From a virus, in IMG/VR virus record IMGVR_UViG_3300027156_000047, positions 1 to 23,398 of that record: a stretch of DNA of 23,398 bases; one strand, given 5' to 3'. Position numbers and translations under genes: made by a program. Shown here piece by piece: positions 12,248 to 19,035 of the stretch; position 1 is the stretch's first letter; each line of letters begins with the position of its first letter. Under the pieces are notes generated by a model. That model saw only the letters and a list, made by a program, of their open reading frames with translations. It ran no database searches and was not told the origin of the DNA.

Positions 12248-12332
12248 AGAACACATTACCAACTTTCTTAGGTAGCGACACGCATCGTTTTTAACCAATA
12301 GTGTGATAGGGTCGGGGGTGGTGGGAGGGAAA

Positions 12333-12351
12333 GGCTCGCTTAAGGCGAGCC
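12333..12351. promoter_or_regulatory. Perfect hairpin ahead of the orphan plus-strand gene
   Basis: GGCTCGC (12333..12339) and GCGAGCC (12345..12351) pair perfectly around TTAAG. It lies 13 bases before the ATG at 12364 and about 85 bases before the minus-strand operon's first gene. No T-run follows on either strand, so it may be an operator or a leader structure rather than a terminator. The interval 12299..12332 is G-rich (GTCGGGGGTGGTGGGAGGG) and I see no clear promoter in it. Confidence 0.55.
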
Positions 12352-12363
12352 GTGAAAAGAAAT

Positions 12364-12501
12364 ATGAATGAAGAAATAGAAAAGTTTATTCAGAAGATTG
12401 AAGATGCAAAGATTCCCGTCAAGGATGAATGGTCCGAGGGTCTTAACATGGGACTGGACTGGGCAATAAGGATACTAAAGAAAGATAAGTCTGCCTACTA
12501 A
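12364..12501 (+). CDS. Orphan plus-strand small protein, 45 aa
   Basis: A 46-codon frame (MNEEIEKFIQKIEDAKIP...) is the only plus-strand gene supported right of 4623. It is predicted to be two amphipathic helices: residues 2-17, and 24-42 with the segment WSEGLNMGLDWAIRIL. GAAAAG precedes the start by about seven bases. It ends 11 bases before a strong terminator hairpin. Codon usage and the helical pattern look natural, and small proteins with a 'W.EG.N.G..WAI' segment seem familiar from phages, but I cannot name a family. Confidence 0.62.
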   Translation: MNEEIEKFIQKIEDAKIPVKDEWSEGLNMGLDWAIRILKKDKSAY

Positions 12502-12512
12502 TGCAAAAAGAA

Positions 12513-12534
12513 GGGGGAACCGTTTGGTTCCCCC
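12513..12534. terminator. Bidirectional rho-independent terminator
   Basis: GGGGGAACC (12513..12521) and GGTTCCCCC (12526..12534) form a perfect 9-bp stem with a GTTT loop. On the plus strand TATCTTTCT follows, for the 45-codon gene. On the minus strand TTCTTTTTG follows, which suits transcripts of the late operon ending at 12550. Stops for both directions are within 16 bases of the hairpin. Confidence 0.88.
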
Positions 12535-12549
12535 TATCTTTCTGGCTCC

Positions 12550-12768
12550 CTACCATTCAGGTGGAGCTACTGCGAGCGCATCTAGCGTGGCTAAATTGAT
12601 GCACCCGACTGCTGGGATGGAAAGCTTATGTTGCAAACCCCTAAGCACTTCAGCGAGGGAAGCATCTAGCACATCATCTCCAGCGATATTGAGTGCCACC
12701 CTAACTGCTTCTACCAATGGGTGGCGCTCTCCTGGCGATACCAGGGATATTAGTTTGTTCTCTTGCAT
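12550..12768 (-). CDS. Small PG-binding-domain-like protein, 72 aa
   Basis: HPLVEAVRVALNIAGDD followed by EVLRGLQHKLSIPAVGCINLATLDAL resembles the second half of a peptidoglycan-binding domain 1 ('..fQ...gl...G.ld..T..aL'), with the helix-loop-helix spacing intact. It is short for the family and no catalytic domain is attached. As the last gene of the late operon, next to a tail protein, it could be a virion-associated wall-binding factor. This similarity is by pattern only. The ATG at 12768 overlaps the stop of the tail gene by one base. Confidence 0.6.
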   Translation of the reverse strand: MQENKLISLVSPGERHPLVEAVRVALNIAGDDVLDASLAEVLRGLQHKLSIPAVGCINLATLDALAVAPPEW

Positions 12769-14681
12769 TACTGAATTGGAACTTCGTTATCGATAGTCTG
12801 TAGTTGTATCGTAACTATTCCACCGAATCCTGTTGCGAATGAGGGTGGAGCAGTCTGCTCAAATTGGACAGCACGGATTGTACAGACTCGTTCTTCTCCC
12901 GAAGAAAAGTCTTGGTAGAGTACCGCTCCTCCATTTTGTTCAATGCGTTCCAGATAACTAATCCGTTCCCATGGTGCGGATACTCTTGTGACTCCATTCG
13001 AATCTCTTTCTTCTTCATAGCATAGCAATGGGATAGTAAGTGTACGGGAACGAAGTGGTGCTGGTAGAGCACGACACTGCCATTCCTCTACAGTCGGACC
13101 AACTGTTGCACTGCTTGTGCTACGAGTTAAGGTCAATGTAATTTCAAAATGGTCAGATGGTTGCAAGCTTGCCGACAATTGAAAGTCAGTCGAACCAGTA
13201 AGTGGTATTGATTCAATACCTGTGGATACTCCATCTTGATTGGCTACTGAGAAACCTACTGTTCCTCCAGTACCTTCGGTCCTAACCGCAAGAGATACTG
13301 GTTGTTTATTTTCTGCAGTACCCCAACGAATTAATCCAGAGCTGATAGTTCCAGATGTACAAAGTTCTGTTGCATGTTCGGTCCATACACCAGATGCACC
13401 AACTATGAACTTACGTGCAGTGGTTCCAATAAAACAGACACCTACTATATCTGCTGAATCCGTAGCAAGGTCGGCAGCGTAGGCATAGCCATTGTCTATT
13501 GCTTGACCTAAATCAACACGCCACAATCCTTTAATTGCATTGATGGCATAGTTACGAGTCGCGTATATATATCTATTATTAAATGCAATGTCTTTGACAT
13601 CGCCAACAACACTGAGTGGTCCATAAGTAAAACTTAATCCGTCAGTACTTTGTTCTCCAACACGAAGCCCAGAAGTAGTAGCCATAACTACGTACTCGTT
13701 TAAGTATGTCCGAATTTGGTGCAAGGTTTCACCGCGAGGTAGCTCGGCAATAACGATTGGGTCTTTGATTGAAGCTAGCGGTGATGCTAAATCTATAGAG
13801 AAAGACAACACACGTGATATAGCGCCAAGTGTATAGCCAATTATGATAGCACTGTTTAGTTCACCGACTGATTCCCATACCAAGTTAGAATCTTTGAATG
13901 TGTATCGCTCTTCTGTATTACCCATAGTTGTTGGGGTAGAGGTAGGAAACCTAGATAGTTCATAGACTACGCATTGCGTAGTATCTTCTTTGACTCCGAT
14001 AACAATACGGTCTTTAACAAAGCCAATAGCCTGGACAGTAAATGTAGTAACACCGTTTGGTTTAGACCAAAGCTTGGTTACAGATAGTGAAGTGCTTACT
14101 GAATAGATACCATCACTAGCACCAACAATAGCGCTGTTACCATCTGATGATATAACTTGAGCTGTTACTGAAGTTGCAAGAGATGTTGATGTACTGGCAT
14201 TAGTAGAACCATTGTAATAAAAAACATTACCGCTTTGAATATAAAATGCGCCATTGTTCACCGTGGCAGGCTTAGCGGTTATAGTTGTAGTAGATAACTG
14301 TGTAGTCTTAGGTAGAAGTTTTATCTCACCGACATTCCATACATCAATATTATTAGATTCGTAGAATCTAAATTGGTCAGATGCGTTAGAATCATAAAAG
14401 CGTTCACCAGCACCGTGATGCCAGGATGTAGCAGACCTAAGCCACCAGTTGGATAACGATTGCTCACCAGCGGTAGAGCTCTGGTCAATACGTTCTTTCT
14501 GGTATGTCGTAGTAATACGACTAATTTTGTTTTGGTCATTGGCAGCAGACAGCCAAGCAGTACCACCTATTGCATAGCTTGCAGCAAAATCTTCGCGTCT
14601 GTATCTAACCAACGCCGTAGGAATTGCTTGACTAAAGATAATCGGTAGGTCACCAACAAGGTCTTTGTTATTTGTTGCCAC
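12768..14681 (-). CDS. Large tail / virion protein, 637 aa
   Basis: The sequence is beta-rich throughout, with repeating short strands and turns: blade-like segments such as IVGASDGIYSVSTSLSVTKLW and IVIGVKEDTTQCVVYELSRF. These suggest a beta-propeller in the middle (about 130-420) followed by two beta-sandwich parts. An N-terminal segment (SLSNWWLRSATSWHHGAGERFY, then FRFYESNNIDVW) recalls tail-associated proteins I know from actinophages. It may be a tail nozzle or baseplate-type component. It lies after the lysis genes, so it is unusually separated from the other structural genes. Assignment to the tail is by context and composition. Confidence 0.7.
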   Translation of the reverse strand: MATNNKDLVGDLPIIFSQAIPTALVRYRREDFAASYAIGGTAWLSAANDQNKISRITTTYQKERIDQSSTAGEQSLSNWWLRSATSWHHGAGERFYDSNASDQFRFYESNNIDVWNVGEIKLLPKTTQLSTTTITAKPATVNNGAFYIQSGNVFYYNGSTNASTSTSLATSVTAQVISSDGNSAIVGASDGIYSVSTSLSVTKLWSKPNGVTTFTVQAIGFVKDRIVIGVKEDTTQCVVYELSRFPTSTPTTMGNTEERYTFKDSNLVWESVGELNSAIIIGYTLGAISRVLSFSIDLASPLASIKDPIVIAELPRGETLHQIRTYLNEYVVMATTSGLRVGEQSTDGLSFTYGPLSVVGDVKDIAFNNRYIYATRNYAINAIKGLWRVDLGQAIDNGYAYAADLATDSADIVGVCFIGTTARKFIVGASGVWTEHATELCTSGTISSGLIRWGTAENKQPVSLAVRTEGTGGTVGFSVANQDGVSTGIESIPLTGSTDFQLSASLQPSDHFEITLTLTRSTSSATVGPTVEEWQCRALPAPLRSRTLTIPLLCYEEERDSNGVTRVSAPWERISYLERIEQNGGAVLYQDFSSGEERVCTIRAVQFEQTAPPSFATGFGGIVTIQLQTIDNEVPIQ

Positions 14682-14690
14682 GATTTACCC

Positions 14691-15200
14691 CTACTTCTTA
14701 GATGGACAGTGCTGACAGCATTTAGATGTATCTTCTGCTGGGTAAGCTTTCTTTACTGGTATGGCAGCAACGGCTGCCTTAACTTGATTAATCAACTTAG
14801 GTTGATTCATCCACCAGAACCAAGGACTAGTGTCATTGCCATGACCGTCATTGATAGAAATGTGCATGTGCTTGGTATGTGGGTTACTTCCTGCATAACC
14901 CCTGTTACCTAGTTCAGCTTTCTCAGCCGACCAAATCTTGCTATCAAAAATTAGGTAACTGACTCGTGCATCTTCTTTTAGTTTCTCAAAAATAACAGCG
15001 CAGTCAATACCATTAGCTGGGTCATGAGTAAGGTCTACTGCTAGCCCAGTATTGTGGTCCGAAGTCGGACTCGCCTTGAGGTGAGCAGCACTGGGCAGGA
15101 GCCCATCGCTTGCCTTCTTGCGTTTCGGTTTTAACGCCGTCGCTTGACGGAGCACAGCAATTGCAGCAGGCGTGGCTTTCTTGGCTACAGTTGGTTTCAT
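14691..15200 (-). CDS. Endolysin, M15-type peptidase, 169 aa
   Basis: SDHNTGLAVDLTHDP (47-61) and HTKHMHISI (108-116) are the zinc-binding motifs of peptidase M15 enzymes (VanY / endolysin peptidases), with H49, D56 and H113 as likely ligands. It would cut peptide bonds in host peptidoglycan. The N-terminal 45 residues are basic and Lys-rich; the last 35 include AAVAAIPVKKAYPAED and a terminal CCQHC cluster, which is unusual and may bind metal or act as a small anchoring tail. No signal peptide, which fits release through the two holin candidates just upstream. It overlaps one of them by four bases. Confidence 0.87.
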   Translation of the reverse strand: MKPTVAKKATPAAIAVLRQATALKPKRKKASDGLLPSAAHLKASPTSDHNTGLAVDLTHDPANGIDCAVIFEKLKEDARVSYLIFDSKIWSAEKAELGNRGYAGSNPHTKHMHISINDGHGNDTSPWFWWMNQPKLINQVKAAVAAIPVKKAYPAEDTSKCCQHCPSKK

Positions 15201-15400
15201 TCATTTGACTTTCCCGCTATTAGTTCAAATAAACTGTCAATACGTTTCTCTAATCTATCGACGGTGTCTTTGACACTTGACCCCCCATTGGGGCGAAGTT
15301 CATAGAGATAATGTTTAACCATCCAACGGACAGCACCAGCAAAGCCAGCAGTTAAAGTAAGTATTGCTACGGCTAATGCTGCCCATTCGTTGGGACTCAT
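15197..15400 (-). CDS. Holin-like membrane protein with coiled-coil tail, 67 aa
   Basis: Residues about 6-27 (WAALAVAILTLTAGFAGAVRWM) form one membrane segment. They are followed by a charged linker and a helix DTVDRLEKRIDSLFELI with coiled-coil spacing. A single membrane helix plus coiled coil next to an endolysin gene matches many actinophage holin or holin-partner genes. It starts in a one-base overlap with the upstream membrane protein and ends in an ATGA overlap with the endolysin. Confidence 0.78.
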   Translation of the reverse strand: MSPNEWAALAVAILTLTAGFAGAVRWMVKHYLYELRPNGGSSVKDTVDRLEKRIDSLFELIAGKSNE

Positions 15401-15609
15401 TACTCTGTCTTACCGAACGCTGAATCAGATGTATCTAAAGCACGGAGCAAGACGGGCAGCACTGCCACCACTCCTGCTGTGAAGATAGCCTTGGCTCCCG
15501 ATGCGTCAACAGTGAAGATATCCCCACCAGTAGCAGTAAAGGCAGCAAGGCAAGCACCAATAAAATGGCGCACGTAGCTTTTAATAGCCGATACGGTTTT
15601 TTCATTCAT
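15400..15609 (-). CDS. Holin candidate, 69 aa
   Basis: Two hydrophobic stretches (about 12-27, VRHFIGACLAAFTATG, and 40-58, AIFTAGVVAVLPVLLRAL) separated by a short polar loop, with charged ends (MNEKTVSAIKS and SDSAFGKTE), give the usual small holin layout. It is the first gene of the lysis group and is directly followed by a second membrane protein and the endolysin. Which of the two membrane proteins is holin and which is antiholin cannot be decided from sequence. AAGGAGAAACAA precedes the ATG. Confidence 0.8.
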   Translation of the reverse strand: MNEKTVSAIKSYVRHFIGACLAAFTATGGDIFTVDASGAKAIFTAGVVAVLPVLLRALDTSDSAFGKTE

Positions 15610-15619
15610 TTGTTTCTCC

Positions 15620-16024
15620 TTAGTTTTCTATTGGTAGTTCTACTTTAATCCATTCTTTGTTTATTTCAGACCATATCCAAAAATAATCATCGCTATTTTC
15701 TGGTTTAGAAACTGGTGCTTCCCATTGAAAAGTAGCATAATTCAATTTCCAAGATGGATAAGGTTGTGGTGCAATAAATACGTCAAAATCTTTATCGTAT
15801 TTATATCCAATGCCAGCATAGTTTGCACGGATATTTCCGTTGTAAGAAGTACGTTTGCAAGTTAATCCTTCAAACTCAGGACGAGAAGCATAAAATGCTT
15901 CCCAAGCCTCAGATGAACCACCAACTTGTGTACCATCTAAATCAGTTTGAGTTACATCTTCATCAACACCAGTAATTACATTAACTACTATGTTGTCTTT
16001 ATTTATAAACGCATAATGTGCCAT
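15620..16024 (-). CDS. Conserved tail-region protein, 134 aa
   Basis: The protein begins MAHYAFINKDNIVVNVITG and contains YNGNIRANYAGIGYKYDKDFDVFIAPQPYPSWKLN, then FQWEAPV. This closely follows a small family common in marine and cyanobacterial phages ('R.NYAGIGY.YD...DAF..P.PYPSW.L......W..P'), found near fibre genes, whose job I do not know. I use the ATG at 16024, in a TAATG overlap with the adhesin gene; a further-upstream in-frame ATG at 16033 lies inside that gene. Probably a virion or fibre-associated protein. Confidence 0.8.
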   Translation of the reverse strand: MAHYAFINKDNIVVNVITGVDEDVTQTDLDGTQVGGSSEAWEAFYASRPEFEGLTCKRTSYNGNIRANYAGIGYKYDKDFDVFIAPQPYPSWKLNYATFQWEAPVSKPENSDDYFWIWSEINKEWIKVELPIEN

Positions 16025-17592
16025 TATGACCAACTCACATTCCCTGTGCCAGCAGTAAATTTTTTATATGAAAAAGAACCATCAGTACCTGTTACATCAG
16101 CAGTTAGTCCAGCACCAACTGTAATAGTCCTAGAACTTGGATAGCGAAGAATTACAACGCCTGAACCACCAGCTCCACCTGTAGTACTAGAACGACCATT
16201 GCCACCGCCACCACCGCCTGTATTAGCAGTTCCAGCACCAGCAGTTCCAGAACTAGCACCAGCACCACCACCACCGCTTCCGCCTGAAGTAGTTCCAGAA
16301 TACTTCCCAGAACCCCCGCCGCCGCCAAAAGTTAGTGATGAGCCTGTAATGCTAGTTGCTGTACCATCGCCGCCTGTGTTACCAGCGTTTACCGCTGCTG
16401 CACCTGTTCCTCCACCACCACCAGCAGAGTTTCCGCCACTAACGCCGTTTCCACCTCTAAATCCTTGATTTTCTGTCCCTGCTCCTCCTTGTGCATTACC
16501 ACCTCCTGCTCCACCGCCACCTCCGCAACCACCAGAAGTTCCTGCCCCACTGGAAGGTCCACCACCAGCACCACCAGCAGTAGAAGTTATACTAGAAAAT
16601 ACAGAGTTAGTACCAGAAGTACCAGGGTTACCGCCGTTTGCACCTCCTGCACCACCGCCACCAACAGTCACAGTTACGCTAGCGCCAACACCAACATTTA
16701 ATGCAGATTCTAAAGTACCACCACCACCAGTAGCAGTAACACTACAACGCATACCACCTGCACCACCACCGCCTGACCCTTCGCTGTTGCCAGCCTCATT
16801 ACCAGAACCGCCACCTCCACCACCAGCAACAACAAGATAATTTACTGTAACAAGCGTAGGAATAGTTACAGAGTTAGTAGCAGTTGAGTCAGCACAAGTA
16901 CCATTAGCATTAGTTGCTTTAACTTTAAAAGTATAAGAAGAACCTTGGGTTAAACCAGTAAATGCATATGACGTAGAACTTGTAGATGCAGCAGTTTGCG
17001 GAGTTCCAGCAGTTGTTCCATTAAGAAACGGAGTAATTGTTATAGAGGTAAGGTTTTTACCACCATTGTTAGTATTAGTCCAAGTTACTGTTACATCTGA
17101 CGTTGTACCAGATGTGCTTGCTGTGCCAATAGTTCTTACTTCTGGTAAAGTTGTAGGAGTCACTGGTACTGCCTCTGGAGTATTAACAGAAGTTCCAAAA
17201 TCATTTGCTGAATTACCATAAAGAGTATAAGATGTTCCTGGAGTAAGACCAGCAATAGTTACAGTTGTTCCGCTACTAAAAGCGCTATGTCCTCCAGCAG
17301 TAGTAAAAGCATTACGCTGACCAACTAATCCACCACCTGCGCCATCGGTAAATACTACAGATAGTTTTCCAGCAGTAGATGTATAAGCATCAGTTGTTGA
17401 AGCATCTGTTGGAGTTGCAATTGTTGGCGGGGTTGGCGGTGCAGAACAAGCAATAAATTCAGAGCCATCAAAAATTTCAAGAAGACCTAATTGGCCATTG
17501 TAATAAACATCGCCCACCACAGCGCTGGCTGGTCTACCTGCCGTATTACCTGTAGGAATGCCACCCTTAAAAGGATATTGTGATAGTGCCAT
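16024..17592 (-). CDS. Fn3 plus glycine-rich adhesin / tail fibre, 522 aa
   Basis: The order is: a short N-terminal attachment part (1-50, with GDVYYNGQLGLLEIFDG, typical of fibre starts), two fibronectin-III-like beta sandwiches (about 55-147 and 152-246, each ending in a TPGTSYTLYG or TQGSSYTFKVKATN type segment), then a glycine-rich domain from about 251 to 485. That domain has more than a dozen GGGG-type runs and ends in GGAGGSGVVILRY. Such Gly-rich domains are known to form packed polyglycine-II helices in phage adhesins, with the loops between runs contacting the receptor. The last 35 residues are beta-rich. This is the best candidate for the host-recognition protein. Confidence 0.82.
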   Translation of the reverse strand: MALSQYPFKGGIPTGNTAGRPASAVVGDVYYNGQLGLLEIFDGSEFIACSAPPTPPTIATPTDASTTDAYTSTAGKLSVVFTDGAGGGLVGQRNAFTTAGGHSAFSSGTTVTIAGLTPGTSYTLYGNSANDFGTSVNTPEAVPVTPTTLPEVRTIGTASTSGTTSDVTVTWTNTNNGGKNLTSITITPFLNGTTAGTPQTAASTSSTSYAFTGLTQGSSYTFKVKATNANGTCADSTATNSVTIPTLVTVNYLVVAGGGGGGSGNEAGNSEGSGGGGAGGMRCSVTATGGGGTLESALNVGVGASVTVTVGGGGAGGANGGNPGTSGTNSVFSSITSTAGGAGGGPSSGAGTSGGCGGGGGAGGGNAQGGAGTENQGFRGGNGVSGGNSAGGGGGTGAAAVNAGNTGGDGTATSITGSSLTFGGGGGSGKYSGTTSGGSGGGGAGASSGTAGAGTANTGGGGGGNGRSSTTGGAGGSGVVILRYPSSRTITVGAGLTADVTGTDGSFSYKKFTAGTGNVSWS

Positions 17593-17906
17593 TATGAAAT
17601 CTCCACTCCACTGATGTGGATTGACACAGCAGTTGTAGATGCAAAGCCAGTAATAGTTTTTGCTGGGTTAGCAGCAGGTATAACCTGCTTCATATCAAAC
17701 CCAACCACAGAGTTAGCAGCAAGGCTAACCGCTGGAATAATCACTATGCCATCAAGAGCAATGGTTGCTGTTGATGCAGAGGTGGCTGCGTTAGCCAACA
17801 CGATGTTGGTTACTACCGCCACGCTAGATGTGTTTGGTGCTGTGTATAGTGTTGCTGAGGATGTGGCAGCTGCTGTTCTAGCCAGTGCCTTACTTGTTGT
17901 AGCCAT
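17592..17906 (-). CDS. Small virion-like protein, 104 aa
   Basis: An Ala/Thr/Val-rich beta protein without charged clusters: the pattern ATLYTAPNTSSVAVVTNIVLANA, then ATIALDGIVIIPAVSLAANSVVGFD, reads as an eight-strand sandwich. Its SATLYTAP..TSSVAVVTNIVLAN segment is of a type common in small phage surface or fibre-associated proteins, which bind on the virion outside. It sits between a chaperone-like gene and the adhesin, with a one-base overlap to the latter. Function is inferred from context only. Confidence 0.72.
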   Translation of the reverse strand: MATTSKALARTAAATSSATLYTAPNTSSVAVVTNIVLANAATSASTATIALDGIVIIPAVSLAANSVVGFDMKQVIPAANPAKTITGFASTTAVSIHISGVEIS

Positions 17907-17935
17907 TAGTTACTACATACCTTTCTGTTTGTTTG

Positions 17936-18157
17936 TTAGGATAGTAAAAGTTTTGCTTCGTCTTCGGTGATGCCTAGTTTGTCAAGCAGGGCTGCCTTTT
18001 GGGTGGCCTTTGCTTCGGCTTCGGCTTTGGCTAATTCTGCTTTTGCAGCATAATAAGCAATATCAGATTCCCATTGTGCCAATTCTTCAGCGTTCATTTC
18101 GCGTTCTACAATTTCATTTGTTTCAGTATTGTGAAACATAATTGTTGGTTTAGTCAT
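17936..18157 (-). CDS. Fibre-assembly-like protein with helical tail, 73 aa
   Basis: A short beta hairpin (TIMFHNTETNEIVEREM) leads into a long charged helix (about 24-55, rich in Ala, Glu and Lys) and ends with ALLDKLGITEDEAKLLLS. The ending 'LL.KLGIT.DEA.LLL' is frequent in small phage proteins next to fibre genes, which act or are presumed to act as fibre-assembly helpers. It follows fibre 2 directly (one-base overlap), which fits. No proof of the role is visible. Confidence 0.7.
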   Translation of the reverse strand: MTKPTIMFHNTETNEIVEREMNAEELAQWESDIAYYAAKAELAKAEAEAKATQKAALLDKLGITEDEAKLLLS

Positions 18158-19035
18158 TATTTTACTCCGTAAATGTAAACTGTGCCTGATAAATTCTGAG
18201 AACCAAATAAAGTCAAATTGGTGATTGCTGCGCTTGCGTTATAGTTGCCATAAGTGTGATACCAACCTGCCTGAGAACTATCATTAAAGTTGAGGACTCT
18301 ACATTCAAAAGCAATTTTGCTCGTATCAGTTACGCGGAAAACATCCATAGAACCACTCAATGCACTTTGATAAGCACTACTCGTTCCTAATTGATTTGTG
18401 ATTTCAAAACTTGATTGATTTTGTGGCACTTGGAAATCGCCTGCACCGCCCATATATTTACGCCATTGGCCGTAAATGTGATTGCTTCCAGTGTCAGCAT
18501 TAAACCTTCCAAAGAATGTGCCATTGTTTGAAGCAGCGTGAACTTCTCTAAATAAGACCAAGAGATTAACATAACCTGTAGGTGCTATTGTTATTGAGTT
18601 GCTAGTACCAGTAAGCGTAGTTGTGCTTAGTAAAGTTAAACTACCACCACTAGCAGGAGCAGCCCATTTAAGGCCTGTGCTTTCCGCAGAGTCAACCGAA
18701 AGAAGGTAGCCTGCAGTAGATGCAACGGTTAGACGGCTTACTGTATCGTTTGCAGAGCCAACTAGTAAGTCACCTTTGGCATCTACTAAAGACTTGGCAA
18801 TAGCACCATTAGCCAAGTCATAGGCTGACTTAACGGAGTTAGGTGTGGAAGCCTTAGTAGTTGATGTGCTAGCAGTAGAATCTTCAAGTTGTACTGCACC
18901 TTTTTGGGATGTGGTTCCATCTTGAATACTAACAGTTACTGTGCCTGATGTTCCGCCACCTGTAAGGGGCGTTGATGCGGTAATTGCGTTTATGTCTGCA
19001 GCAAAGTTATCCGCAAGCGTTCTTGCTTTTGTCAT
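18157..19035 (-). CDS. Tail fibre 2, 292 aa
   Basis: After an N-terminal MTKARTLADNFAADINAI, the segment SQKGAVQLEDST, then TTKASTPNSVKSAYDLANGA (about 43-78) is the phage tail-fibre repeat known from T4/lambda-type side fibres (Phage_fiber_2). It is followed by AKGDLLVGSANDTVSRL (86-102) and STAGYLLSVDSA, another frequent fibre segment. From about 130 on, the protein is beta-rich and looks like a receptor-facing head domain (LVLFREVHAASNNGTFFGRF, ending VYIYGVK). It overlaps fibre 1 by one base. Confidence 0.82.
   Translation of the reverse strand: MTKARTLADNFAADINAITASTPLTGGGTSGTVTVSIQDGTTSQKGAVQLEDSTASTSTTKASTPNSVKSAYDLANGAIAKSLVDAKGDLLVGSANDTVSRLTVASTAGYLLSVDSAESTGLKWAAPASGGSLTLLSTTTLTGTSNSITIAPTGYVNLLVLFREVHAASNNGTFFGRFNADTGSNHIYGQWRKYMGGAGDFQVPQNQSSFEITNQLGTSSAYQSALSGSMDVFRVTDTSKIAFECRVLNFNDSSQAGWYHTYGNYNASAAITNLTLFGSQNLSGTVYIYGVK

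Noticed and set aside
12256-12299. Promoter for the minus-strand replication operon (TTGGTT, 18 bases, TACCTA)
   Set aside because: The match to consensus is weak on both boxes; a promoter must exist near here, but I could not place it with confidence.
16199-16468. Pro-rich plus-strand frame
   Set aside because: It is the complement of the Gly codons of the adhesin (GGN read as NCC); not a gene.
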